Shown here in pieces: positions 8,525 to 15,715 of a DNA stretch of 18,345 nucleotides; the stretch's first letter is position 1, and each line of letters begins with the position of its first letter. The translations under genes and the position numbers were made by a program. Source of the stretch: Candidatus Neomicrothrix sp. UBA2974 (GTDB taxonomy: Bacteria > Actinomycetota > Acidimicrobiia > Acidimicrobiales > MedAcidi-G1); contig DEAU01000006.1 in NCBI GenBank assembly GCA_002348705.1, positions 1-18,345 on the forward strand, given 5' to 3'. The notes beneath the pieces are model-generated. The model searched no databases. It was not told the DNA's origin and saw only the letters and a program-made list of their open reading frames with translations.

Positions 8525-8552
8525 TTGACCTAGTTGAACCCAGACGTAGACT
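8525..8552 (+). promoter_or_regulatory. Candidate promoter for the str operon
   Basis: A TTGACC -35 (8525-8530) and a TAGACT -10 (8547-8552) are 16 bases apart and fit TTGAC / TANNNT. Transcription would start near 8559 and give a leader of about 120 bases before rpsL. I see no terminator with a T run after rpoC, so read-through from rpoBC is also possible. Confidence 0.5.
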
Positions 8553-8565
8553 TACCCGCTGTTCG

Positions 8566-8599
8566 GTTCCGAGCCGGTACCGGATACTGACCCCGGAAC
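8566..8599 (+). promoter_or_regulatory. Structured leader of the str operon
   Basis: GTTCCG (8566-8571) can pair with CGGAAC (8594-8599). Inside that loop lies the perfect palindrome CCGGTACCGG (8574-8583). The element would sit at the 5' end of the predicted rpsL transcript. In E. coli the str operon is controlled autogenously by S7 at a different site, between rpsL and rpsG. Here those genes are only two bases apart, so a leader site is a plausible alternative, but that is inference. Confidence 0.35.
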
Positions 8600-8678
8600 A
8601 TTGCCCCACGGTGGATAGGTTCCGACCAAGGATTTATAACCGCATTGGCTCCGACGGGGCCTACCACGAGGTGAAGTA

Positions 8679-9050
8679 GTGCCCACGATTCAGCAGTTGG
8701 TCCGCAAGGGCCGCCAGACCAAGCGCCGCAAGGAGGCCACCCCTGCACTGAAGGGTGCGCCTCAGCGTCGCGGTGTTTGCACTCGGGTCTATACCACCAC
8801 CCCGAAAAAGCCAAACTCTGCGTTGCGCAAGGTGGCTCGTGTTCGTCTTACCAGCGGTGTCGAAGTCACCGCCTATATCCCTGGCGAGGGCCATAACCTC
8901 CAGGAGCACTCCATTGTGCTTGTACGTGGTGGTCGTGTGAAAGATCTGCCAGGTGTTCGCTACAAGGTCATTCGCGGCACGTTGGACACCTCAGGTGTGA
9001 GCCAACGTCGTCAAGCCCGCAGCCGCTACGGCGCGAAGAAAGAGAACTGA
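8679..9050 (+). CDS. rpsL: 30S ribosomal protein S12
   Basis: This is the decoding-centre protein of the small subunit, which contacts the A-site codon-anticodon helix. It has 123 residues, the family length. The GTG start is preceded by GAGGTGA (8668-8674), a long match to the 16S rRNA 3' end. The streptomycin loop TTTPKKPNS has Lys43, and the second loop GGRVKDLPGV has Lys88, so the classical resistance positions are wild type. Asp89 corresponds to the residue that RimO methylthiolates in other bacteria. It is the first gene of the str operon, and rpsG begins two bases after its stop. Confidence 0.99.
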   Translation: MPTIQQLVRKGRQTKRRKEATPALKGAPQRRGVCTRVYTTTPKKPNSALRKVARVRLTSGVEVTAYIPGEGHNLQEHSIVLVRGGRVKDLPGVRYKVIRGTLDTSGVSQRRQARSRYGAKKEN

Positions 9051-9052
9051 TC

Positions 9053-9523
9053 GTGCCACGTAAGGGACCTGCGAATCGCCGGGAATTGACACCGGATCCC
9101 GTCTATCGGTCAACCGTGGTCACTCAACTCGTGAACAAGGTCCTTCAGCGCGGCAAGCGTTCGACGGCCGAGCGAATTGTCTACTCTGCACTTTCCACTG
9201 TTGAGTCCAAGACGGGTTCGGAGCCGGTCACCACGCTCAAAAGGGCCATTGACAACGTCCGCCCGCAACTCGAGGTACGAAGCCGCCGCGTGGGTGGTGC
9301 TACCTATCAGGTCCCCGTCGAAGTTCGCCCCCGCCGTGCCAACACTCTCGCTGTCCGATGGCTGGTGAACTATTCCCGGGACCGTCGCGAACGGACCATG
9401 GCGGAACGGCTAGCTAACGAGATTATGGACGCCGCGAACGGCGTTGGTTCTTCGGTAAAACGTCGAGAAGACCTGCACAAAATGGCCGAGAGCAACAAGG
9501 CGTTTGCCCACTACCGCTGGTAA
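9053..9523 (+). CDS. rpsG: 30S ribosomal protein S7
   Basis: This primary binder of the 16S rRNA 3' domain nucleates assembly of the small-subunit head. It has 156 residues, the usual length. It opens MPRKGPANRR and contains the conserved VGGATYQVPVEVRP and ANTLAVRWLVNYSR segments. It ends ESNKAFAHYRW, as family members do. The GTG start lies two bases after the rpsL TGA, with a purine-rich stretch (AAGAAAGAG) upstream inside rpsL, so translation is probably coupled. A gap of 170 bases follows before fusA. Confidence 0.99.
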   Translation: MPRKGPANRRELTPDPVYRSTVVTQLVNKVLQRGKRSTAERIVYSALSTVESKTGSEPVTTLKRAIDNVRPQLEVRSRRVGGATYQVPVEVRPRRANTLAVRWLVNYSRDRRERTMAERLANEIMDAANGVGSSVKRREDLHKMAESNKAFAHYRW

Positions 9524-9693
9524 GCGGTCGCTGAATTGATCCTTTCCCATAGAGCGGTCTAGCCGCGGCGATTCTTCATTTCTGTCGCCTAAACGCTTCA
9601 AGCGAGGCGGCGGACCACTCAGCCAGAATCCTCTGGACCGAAAACCTGAAATCGACCACTACCCGACACGACACAATCAACCTGAGTACTGAT

Positions 9694-11781
9694 ATGGCGA
9701 CGCGACACCCACTTGAGAAGACCCGCAACATCGGGATCATGGCCCATATAGACGCGGGCAAGACCACCACGACTGAGCGGATCCTCTACTACACCGGCGT
9801 TAACTACAAGATCGGTGAGGTCCATGACGGCGCAGCGACCATGGACTGGATGGAGCAGGAGCAGGAAAGAGGGATCACCATTACCTCAGCTGCTACCAGC
9901 TGTTTTTGGAACGACCACCGGATCAACATCATCGACACCCCAGGTCACGTTGATTTCACCGTCGAAGTGGAGCGCTCTTTGCGTGTCTTGGACGGCGCGG
10001 TTGCCGTGTTCGATGGGGTGGCCGGCGTAGAGCCCCAGACGGAGACTGTCTGGCGACAGGCTGATAGGTACAACGTGCCACGGATGTGTTTCGTCAACAA
10101 GATGGACCGGACAGGTGCCGACTTTTTCTTTGTACTTGGCACCATTCGTGAGCGTCTCGGTTGCAAGGCTGCCGTTGTGCAGTTGCCTATCGGTTCTGAA
10201 TCTGATTTTGCCGGGGTGGTCGATCTGGTCGAGATGAATGCACTTGTCTGGCAGGGAGAGGACCTTGGGGCATCATGGGACGTCGTAGACATCCCCGAGG
10301 ATATGGTCGACACTGCCGAGGAGTACCGGTCCGAACTGATCGATGTACTTTCCGAATTCGACGAGGGCATCCTCGAAAAGTTCGTTGGTGAGGAGGAGAT
10401 CTCAGCAGATGACATCCGGTCTGCGGTTCGCGTAGGGACTCTTGCCGGCTATTGCGTGCCTATTCTCACTGGGACCGCATTTAAGAACAAGGGGGTTCAG
10501 CCCCTTCTAGACGCCGTGGTCGACTACTTGCCGTCGCCGATTGACCTCCCCCCTGTCGAGGGTGTGCACCCCCGGTCGGGTGATGCATTGGAGCGTGGAG
10601 CCGAGGATTCGAATCCTTTCGCCGCCTTGGCTTTCAAGATCATGACCGATCCCCATGTGGGGAAGTTGACCTATTTCCGGGCCTATAGCGGGGTGCTGAA
10701 TAAGGGCTCAGCGGTGCTAAATAGTCGCACTGAGAACAAAGAGCGCATCGGTCGCATATTGGAGATGCATGCAAACGACCGCGAGGATCGCGATGACGTC
10801 AGGACTGGTGACATCGTCGCAGGGATTGGTCTGAAGAACACTCGGACTGGTGACACTCTCTGTGACCCGGACCATCCGATCGTTCTGGAGCAACTTGAGT
10901 TCCCCGAGCCAGTAATTCACGTGGCAGTTGAACCTCGCTCCAAGGCCGACCAGGACAAAATGGGTAAGGCTCTCAGCGCTCTGGCAGAGGAAGACCCGAC
11001 CTTCACTGTCCGCGGTGATGAGGAGACCGGGCAGACCATCATTGGTGGGATGGGTGAATTGCACCTAGAGGTGTTGGTCGACCGCATGCTTCGAGAGTTT
11101 CGGGTTGATGCCAACGTTGGCAAGCCGCAGGTGGCCTACCGCGAGACCATTACGCGGGCGGTCAATGATCACCGTTACACGCACAAGAAGCAGACCGGCG
11201 GTTCCGGTCAGTTTGCTGAGATCGTGGCGAGTCTTGAGCCGTTTGAGGATGAGGAGTCCACCTACCTGTTCGAGGACAACGTCACCGGAGGTCGTATCCC
11301 AAAGGAGTACATCCCGTCGGTTGACGCCGGTGTTCAGTTGGCAACCACAAACGGTCCGCTAGCCGGGTATCAAGTCCTCGGTATCAAGGTGGCTTTGAAC
11401 GACGGTAAGGCCCATGATGTGGACTCGTCGGAGATGGCGTTCAAGATCGCCGCTCAGGCGTGGTTTCGAGAGGCAATGAGGATGGCGAAGCCTGTCTTGC
11501 TTGAACCTGTGATGTCCGTTGAAGTTGTGACCCCTGAGGACTATATGGGTGATGTCGTGGGCGACCTAAATTCTCGACGAGGTCGCGTTGGCCAGATGGA
11601 AGCTCGTGGTTCCAACCAGGTGGTTAGCGCACAAGTACCGCTGTCGGAGATGTTTGGGTACGCTACTGACTTGCGGTCGCGCACCCAAGGACGTGCGACA
11701 TACACCATGCAGTTTGACTCGTACCAACAGACACCCGGGTCAGTGCAGGAGGAGATCACCCGCCGGATTCACGGCGAATGA
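9694..11781 (+). CDS. fusA: Translation elongation factor G
   Basis: This GTPase moves tRNAs and mRNA through the ribosome and, with the recycling factor, splits it after termination. It has 695 residues, full length. G1 is AHIDAGKT (17-24), G3 is DTPGH (81-85, with the catalytic His85), and G4 is NKMD (135-138). Domain IV is marked by the TGGSGQFAE segment, and the C-terminus contains YTMQFDSYQQTPGS. The ATG at 9694 is the only start that fits the family N-terminus, but it has no convincing ribosome-binding site; TGAG is the best match. The 170-base gap before it contains short inverted repeats such as CGCTT/AAGCG (9594-9604), but no convincing promoter or terminator. It belongs to the str operon with tuf downstream. 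Confidence 0.98.
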   Translation: MATRHPLEKTRNIGIMAHIDAGKTTTTERILYYTGVNYKIGEVHDGAATMDWMEQEQERGITITSAATSCFWNDHRINIIDTPGHVDFTVEVERSLRVLDGAVAVFDGVAGVEPQTETVWRQADRYNVPRMCFVNKMDRTGADFFFVLGTIRERLGCKAAVVQLPIGSESDFAGVVDLVEMNALVWQGEDLGASWDVVDIPEDMVDTAEEYRSELIDVLSEFDEGILEKFVGEEEISADDIRSAVRVGTLAGYCVPILTGTAFKNKGVQPLLDAVVDYLPSPIDLPPVEGVHPRSGDALERGAEDSNPFAALAFKIMTDPHVGKLTYFRAYSGVLNKGSAVLNSRTENKERIGRILEMHANDREDRDDVRTGDIVAGIGLKNTRTGDTLCDPDHPIVLEQLEFPEPVIHVAVEPRSKADQDKMGKALSALAEEDPTFTVRGDEETGQTIIGGMGELHLEVLVDRMLREFRVDANVGKPQVAYRETITRAVNDHRYTHKKQTGGSGQFAEIVASLEPFEDEESTYLFEDNVTGGRIPKEYIPSVDAGVQLATTNGPLAGYQVLGIKVALNDGKAHDVDSSEMAFKIAAQAWFREAMRMAKPVLLEPVMSVEVVTPEDYMGDVVGDLNSRRGRVGQMEARGSNQVVSAQVPLSEMFGYATDLRSRTQGRATYTMQFDSYQQTPGSVQEEITRRIHGE

Positions 11782-11809
11782 TCGGCGGGGCCCATCACGG
11801 GCTTCGACC

Positions 11810-11823
11810 GGGGCTACGGCCCT
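11810..11823 (+). other. C(UACG)G hairpin in the fusA-tuf spacer
   Basis: GGGGC (11810-11814) and GCCCT (11819-11823) form a five-pair stem (one G-U) closed by UACG with a C-G closing pair, a stable UNCG-type tetraloop. GGGCCC (11788-11793) just upstream could compete for pairing. No T run follows. It may protect or separate the tuf message from fusA, since EF-Tu is needed in large excess. The role is inferred. Confidence 0.4.
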
Positions 11824-11875
11824 GGAAGCAACAAAGAGTTTCAGAACAGAGAGAAACCGAGGAAGAAGAAGCGAT

Positions 11876-13066
11876 ATGGCCAAGGCCCAGTTTGAGCGCA
11901 CTAAGCCCCACGTAAACGTGGGGACCATGGGTCACATCGACCACGGGAAGACCACTCTTACCGCGGCGATCACCAAGGTCCTGTCAGACCGTGACCCGAA
12001 TTCCACTGCCTTTACAGAATTCGAAAACATTGACAAGGCCCCTGAAGAGCGGGAACGCGGTATCACTATCAATGTGAGCCACGTCGAGTACGAGACCGAG
12101 AACCGGCACTACGCCCACGTCGATATGCCGGGCCACGCTGACTACATCAAGAACATGATCACCGGTGCCGCTCAGGTGGACGGCGCCATCTTGGTGGTAT
12201 CAGCCGCTGACGGTCCGATGCCACAGACTCGAGAGCACGTGCTATTGGCTCGTCAGGTAGGTGTGCCGAAGATCATCGTGGCACTCAACAAGTGCGACAT
12301 GGTTGATGACGAAGAGCTTCTTGAGTTGGTCGAAATGGAGGTGCGCGAGCTCCTCGATGAGTATGAGTTCCCCGGTGATGACACTCCAGTCGTTCGGGTT
12401 TCGGCCTTGAAGGCCCTCGAGGGTGACGCGGCCGCTGGTGATCAGGTCGTTGACTTGATGAGTCAGGTCGACGAGTACATCCCGCAGCCTGAGCGAGATG
12501 TAGACAAGCCATTCCTCATGCCGATTGAAGACGTCTTTTCCATTACAGGCCGGGGCACTGTCGTGACAGGCCGCGTTGAGCAGGGTGTGGTGAACACCGG
12601 CGACAGCATTGAGATCGTTGGACTAAGAGACACCCAGACGACGACCTGCACCGGTGTTGAGATGTTCCGGAAATTGCTGGATCAGGGTGAGGCCGGTGAC
12701 AACATTGGTGCCCTCCTCCGTGGCATTGATAAGGAAGAGGTCCAGCGCGGCCAGGTCCTAGCCAAGCCGGGATCAATCACTCCGCACACCCAATTTGAGG
12801 CCGAGGTCTACGTGCTGACAAAGGAGGAGGGTGGTCGCCACAAGCCATTTTTCTCGAACTATCGGCCCCAGTTCTACTTCCGCACTACGGACGTGACCGG
12901 CATGATCGAGCTGCCGGAAGGCACTGAGATGTGCATGCCTGGGGATAACACCACTATGACTGTCGAGCTAATTGCTCCGATTGCCATGGACGATGGTCTG
13001 CGGTTTGCCATCCGCGAGGGTGGTCGTACCGTTGGTGCCGGCGCTGTTACCAAGATCCTGAAGTAG
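11876..13066 (+). CDS. tuf: Translation elongation factor Tu
   Basis: This GTPase delivers aminoacyl-tRNA to the ribosomal A site. It has 396 residues, full length. G1 is GHIDHGKT (19-26), the switch I region is ERERGITIN, G3 is DMPGH (83-87, catalytic His87), and G4 is NKCD (138-141). Domains 2 and 3 are complete, and the C-terminus ends GAGAVTKILK. In G3, Met84 stands where many bacteria have Cys and some actinobacteria have Ala. I chose the ATG at 11876 because the protein starts MAKAQFERTKPHVNVGTMGH; a longer open frame upstream overlaps fusA. GAGGAAGAAG (11859-11868) serves as ribosome-binding site. rpsJ follows after 14 bases. Confidence 0.99.
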   Translation: MAKAQFERTKPHVNVGTMGHIDHGKTTLTAAITKVLSDRDPNSTAFTEFENIDKAPEERERGITINVSHVEYETENRHYAHVDMPGHADYIKNMITGAAQVDGAILVVSAADGPMPQTREHVLLARQVGVPKIIVALNKCDMVDDEELLELVEMEVRELLDEYEFPGDDTPVVRVSALKALEGDAAAGDQVVDLMSQVDEYIPQPERDVDKPFLMPIEDVFSITGRGTVVTGRVEQGVVNTGDSIEIVGLRDTQTTTCTGVEMFRKLLDQGEAGDNIGALLRGIDKEEVQRGQVLAKPGSITPHTQFEAEVYVLTKEEGGRHKPFFSNYRPQFYFRTTDVTGMIELPEGTEMCMPGDNTTMTVELIAPIAMDDGLRFAIREGGRTVGAGAVTKILK

Positions 13067-13080
13067 CGGGACGAACGCCG

Positions 13081-13401
13081 ATGCCTGCTGGGCAGAAGAT
13101 CCGGATCCGTCTAAAGGCCTACGACCACGAGCTCATTGATCAGTCGACTAAAAAAATCGTTGAGACGGCCCGAAGGACTCAGGCCGATCTTGTGGGTCCG
13201 GTGCCGCTGCCGACTGAAAAGCACCGCTACACAGTCATCCGGGGCCCCTTCAAGGACAAGGATTCTCGAGAACATTTTGAGATGCGGATACACAAGCGCA
13301 TGCTTGACATAATGAATCCATCTCCCAAGACAGTTGACTCGCTGCAGCGTCTAGACCTTCCGGCTGGGGTGGACATCGAGATCAAGATCCAGCAGGCTTA
13401 A
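13081..13401 (+). CDS. rpsJ: 30S ribosomal protein S10 (NusE)
   Basis: This small-subunit head protein is also the NusE partner of NusB and NusG in antitermination and in coupling transcription with translation. It has 106 residues and is complete. Conserved segments are KIRIRLKAYDHELID near the N-terminus, VGPVPLPTEKHRYTVIRGP, HFEMRIHKRMLDI and the C-terminal VDIEIKIQ. The ribosome-binding site is weak (GGGACG), and the gene is only 14 bases after tuf, which suggests it is read with the str operon. Normally rplC would follow directly. Here a terminator-like hairpin and a reverse-strand gene intervene, separating S10 from the rest of the operon that bears its name. Confidence 0.98.
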   Translation: MPAGQKIRIRLKAYDHELIDQSTKKIVETARRTQADLVGPVPLPTEKHRYTVIRGPFKDKDSREHFEMRIHKRMLDIMNPSPKTVDSLQRLDLPAGVDIEIKIQQA

Positions 13402-13449
13402 ATCCAGCACGGATAACGAGCCCGGGCGAACGTCAACTGAAATATCCGG

Positions 13450-13491
13450 CGGCTCGCATAGGTGTTTCCTTCACCATTGGGAGCCGAGCCG
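13450..13491. terminator. Shared terminator hairpin between convergent rpsJ and AI-2E gene
   Basis: CGGCTCG (13450-13456) pairs perfectly with CGAGCCG (13485-13491), and an inner GGTG (13461-13464) pairs with CACC (13472-13475) around a T-rich loop. It lies in the 91-base gap between two convergent genes, its right arm ending next to the AI-2E stop codon, which suits a bidirectional terminator. The right flank (TTCAATTCTCTT) is only moderately T-rich. Confidence 0.5.
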
Positions 13492-13492
13492 T

Positions 13493-14659
13493 TCAATTCT
13501 CTTCAGCCTCCGGGCTTAGTTCGCTTTGCAATTTTTCAGAGTCAGCGGGTCGTTCGCCATGACCGCGACGGAGACTGGATGCTTCTTGAAGATGTTCGGC
13601 TACCTCGTGACGCTCAGCTTCGGCAGCGATGACCGCTTGGATCGTTGCTGCGGCCGGGAGGGCTAGGAGCGCGCCGACTACACCGAGTACGGCTGAACCG
13701 GCAATGACGGAGCCGAATGCTACGGCCACGTGGAGTTGCATGGTGTGAGCTGTGACCCGCGGCGCGAATATGTAGTTCTCCACCTGCTGATAAACGGCAA
13801 TCACGGCAATGACCCAGAGGCCATCGGCCGGCTCATTCAGAAGTGATATGACCAGCGGCAGTGCACCGGCGATGAAGGTGCCGACTACCGGAACGAACTG
13901 AGACATAATGCCAACCCACAGCGCTAGTGCCAAGGCCGACGGGAGTCCGATCACTTGGAATGCCGCCCAGTGAATTAGGGACGAGACGACGGCCAGAACA
14001 CTCCGTGAGAGGATGTATCCGCCAGTCTTTTCAATAGCTAGGTCCCAGACCTCGAGTACGTGACGTTGATGTCGCTCCGCCACGAAGGAGCACACCAGTC
14101 GTCGCAACTTCGGCCCCTCAGCCACGAGGTAGAAGGTGAACAGGCCGACCGTGAATAGTTGGAAGAGCAAATTCACGACGGTGCTGCCAAAGCGGGCTAG
14201 GTCGTCGGCTACGTCGCCCAGCCAACTGGCTAGTGCTCCGGTGTCATAGTCGGCCCTCAGGTCGGCTGTGGCGTTCTCGACTCCCAAGGTGTCTTCCAGC
14301 CAATCATCGACGTCAGATAGGTAATCAGGCACGTTCTCGCTGAACTCTGTGACCTGATCGGCTAGCAGGTTGCCCACCTGAACGCCGAAAGCGCCGAGGG
14401 CTCCGACGAGGACGAACATTACGAGGGCTGTGCTGAGACCTCGACGCATGCCTATACGTTCGAGGCGGTTGACGGCGGGTTCGAGGGCGAAGGACAGGAA
14501 GAATGAGACGAGTAAGACAATAAGAAGCGGACGCAAAGCCTCAAGTACGCCACGCAAGTAATAGAGAGCAGCAACCCCACCCAGGATGGCGAGGATGGCT
14601 CGACGGGCCCAAGGCGGAAGGTTTCGGTTGACGCCGCTCGAACTGGCCGGTTCGGTCAC
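13493..14659 (-). CDS. AI-2E family (PF01594-like) membrane transporter
   Basis: This is a polytopic inner-membrane protein of 388 residues. Hydrophobic segments lie near 20-36, 42-62, 76-97, 160-180, 218-238, 243-273, 281-299 and 311-346. A soluble acidic stretch (about 101-155) follows the third segment, and the C-terminal tail from about 347 is charged. The family signatures are PVVGTFIAGALP (257-268) and QQVENYIFAPRV (291-302). Some members of the family export autoinducer-2 (TqsA) or act as sodium or potassium/proton antiporters, and the substrate cannot be told from sequence. The GTG start has GGAG twelve bases upstream, rather far. The gene stands alone on the reverse strand between rpsJ and rplC, convergent with the former and divergent from the latter, and has no obvious link to translation. 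Confidence 0.85.
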   Translation of the reverse strand: MTEPASSSGVNRNLPPWARRAILAILGGVAALYYLRGVLEALRPLLIVLLVSFFLSFALEPAVNRLERIGMRRGLSTALVMFVLVGALGAFGVQVGNLLADQVTEFSENVPDYLSDVDDWLEDTLGVENATADLRADYDTGALASWLGDVADDLARFGSTVVNLLFQLFTVGLFTFYLVAEGPKLRRLVCSFVAERHQRHVLEVWDLAIEKTGGYILSRSVLAVVSSLIHWAAFQVIGLPSALALALWVGIMSQFVPVVGTFIAGALPLVISLLNEPADGLWVIAVIAVYQQVENYIFAPRVTAHTMQLHVAVAFGSVIAGSAVLGVVGALLALPAAATIQAVIAAEAERHEVAEHLQEASSLRRGHGERPADSEKLQSELSPEAEEN

Positions 14660-14837
14660 GTTTTTTAGATGCTCCGGGGTGTCGGTAATGGGTAGATCAC
14701 TGAAATCAAAGGGATCTGTTCCCTTCGTGACGCTACTGGTCGCTCTTTCGCCCGCTGGGGATCCTCGCTGGACTTTTTGTGGCTGGTGGGGATCGCGTAT
14801 GCCGGGTGTTCAATCTGGGCTCCTGGAAAGAACCCGG

Positions 14838-14866
14838 TTGTGGGCTGAGTTCGCCCGCCGTATCGT
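14838..14866 (+). promoter_or_regulatory. Candidate promoter for the rplC operon
   Basis: A TTGTGG -35-like box (14838-14843) and a TATCGT -10 (14861-14866) are 17 bases apart. The -10 fits TANNNT; the -35 matches only the TTG core. Transcription would start near 14873 and give a structured leader of about 200 bases. A promoter is needed in this region because the gene to the left points the other way. Confidence 0.35.
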
Positions 14867-14978
14867 GGTACGTGCGATTTGGGCAGATCTCCTTTGGTCG
14901 GCCCGCTTCGTGAACTGAGGTCTTCGTAGGCGTTAGTCCTTTCGGGATTGGCGAACCGCGTGGCACAACCAAATTTCC

Positions 14979-15006
14979 GCTCCGTCGGGCTTTGCCCGCA
15001 CGGAGC
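14979..15006 (+). promoter_or_regulatory. Strong leader hairpin upstream of rplC
   Basis: Outer arms GCTCCGT (14979-14985) and ACGGAGC (15000-15006) and inner arms CGGGC (14986-14990) and GCCCG (14994-14998) are perfectly complementary, with a TTT loop and one bulged C at 14999. That gives twelve pairs. No T run follows, so it does not look like a terminator. Its place in the leader of an operon encoding L4 invites comparison with the E. coli S10 leader, which L4 regulates; that link is inference. Confidence 0.55.
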
Positions 15007-15016
15007 CTTCGCGTAA

Positions 15017-15055
15017 AGGGGCCCCTAAGGGTCCGCCTGCCGGCAGTTACCGGTA
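15017..15055 (+). repeat. Three consecutive short palindromes before the rplC ribosome-binding site
   Basis: AGGGGCCCCT (15017-15026), CTGCCGGCAG (15037-15046) and TACCGGTA (15048-15055) are each perfectly self-complementary and lie in 39 bases. The last is nine bases upstream of the AGGAG ribosome-binding site. They could form alternative mRNA structures controlling rplC initiation, or be protein-binding sites. Confidence 0.5.
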
Positions 15056-15073
15056 CCAGTTGCAGGAGCCATC

Positions 15074-15715
15074 ATGGCCAATAAGGCAATCGTCGGCGAA
15101 AAGGTCGGCATGACACAGGTGTGGGATGAGGACAACCGCGTCTTGCCTGTCACCGTGTTGCGCGTCCGACCTAACCGCGTTGTCCAGGTCAAGACTGCAG
15201 AACGGGACGGCTACAGCGCCCTTCAGGTCACCTTTGGGCAGAGAGATGCTGAAAAACTCAGCCGCCCGGAGGCAGGGCATTTCGCCGCAGGTGGTGTCGA
15301 GGCCGGCAAACGCCTTATTGAGCTCCGCCTTGATGATGTAGATGGCTATGAGGTTGGGCAAGAGATCACTGTTGAGACTCTTTCAGAGCAGGCCAGAGTC
15401 GACGTCACCTCGGTGAGCAAGGGTAAGGGCTTTGCCGGAGCTATGAAGCGTCACGGCTTTTCGGGCCAGCGTGCATCGCATGGTGCGCACAAGGTTCACC
15501 GCAAGCCGGGTGCGGTCGGCCAGTGCGCCACCCCGTCCCGCGTGTTCAAGGGCAAGCGTCTTCCCGGTCGTATGGGCAATCGGAAGACGACCATGTTGAA
15601 CCTCGAAGTCGTCCAGGCCGATGCCGAACGCGAGTTGCTTTTGGTCCGAGGTTCGGTCCCTGGTCCTCGTGGAGCCACAGTCCTGATTCGCGATGCCGTG
15701 AAGGGAAATCGGTGA
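15074..15715 (+). CDS. rplC: 50S ribosomal protein L3
   Basis: This early-assembly large-subunit protein extends a loop towards the peptidyl-transferase centre. It has 213 residues, normal length. The signature runs through KGKGFAGAMKRHGFSGQ, then GAHKVHRKPGAVGQ, and on to KGKRLPGRMGN. Gln150 matches the glutamine methylated by PrmB in E. coli. The ATG has AGGAG five bases upstream. It is the first gene of a truncated S10 operon lacking rpsJ, and its TGA overlaps the rplD ATG by one base, implying translational coupling. Confidence 0.99.
   Translation: MANKAIVGEKVGMTQVWDEDNRVLPVTVLRVRPNRVVQVKTAERDGYSALQVTFGQRDAEKLSRPEAGHFAAGGVEAGKRLIELRLDDVDGYEVGQEITVETLSEQARVDVTSVSKGKGFAGAMKRHGFSGQRASHGAHKVHRKPGAVGQCATPSRVFKGKRLPGRMGNRKTTMLNLEVVQADAERELLLVRGSVPGPRGATVLIRDAVKGNR

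Larger units (their letters stand above)
14660..15073. promoter_or_regulatory. Divergent intergenic region between the AI-2E gene and rplC
   Basis: This 414-base stretch holds no gene I can support. It should contain the promoters of both flanking genes. On the left, AAGGGA (14709-14714) pairs with TCCCTT (14720-14725) upstream of the AI-2E gene; I found no convincing promoter for that gene. In the middle is a candidate promoter for rplC (14838-14866). The right 140 bases form a structured leader: a small stem with a TTTCG-type loop (14935-14949), a 12-pair hairpin (14979-15006) and three short palindromes (15017-15055). AGGAG at 15064-15068 is the rplC ribosome-binding site. Confidence 0.6.

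Noticed and set aside
9945..10415. A 156-codon reverse-strand frame inside fusA
   Set aside because: It is a shadow of high-GC codon usage; the forward frame is unmistakable EF-G and the reverse product is a Ser/Thr-rich low-complexity string.
10605..10616. GGATTCGAATCC palindrome resembling a tRNA T-arm
   Set aside because: It lies inside fusA in frame, and no acceptor, D or anticodon arms surround it; it is a coding coincidence.
11588..11875. Possible 96-residue N-terminal extension of EF-Tu
   Set aside because: It overlaps the end of fusA, and the protein family begins at the ATG at 11876, which has its own ribosome-binding site.
13493..14659. The AI-2E-family gene as a quorum-sensing exporter
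   Set aside because: The family name is historical; members have varied substrates and nothing nearby (such as luxS) supports autoinducer-2 transport.
14586..14918. A 110-codon + strand frame across the AI-2E gene start and the divergent region
   Set aside because: Its first part is antisense to the AI-2E gene, it lacks a ribosome-binding site, and the product is not recognisable. It also overlaps the candidate rplC promoter.
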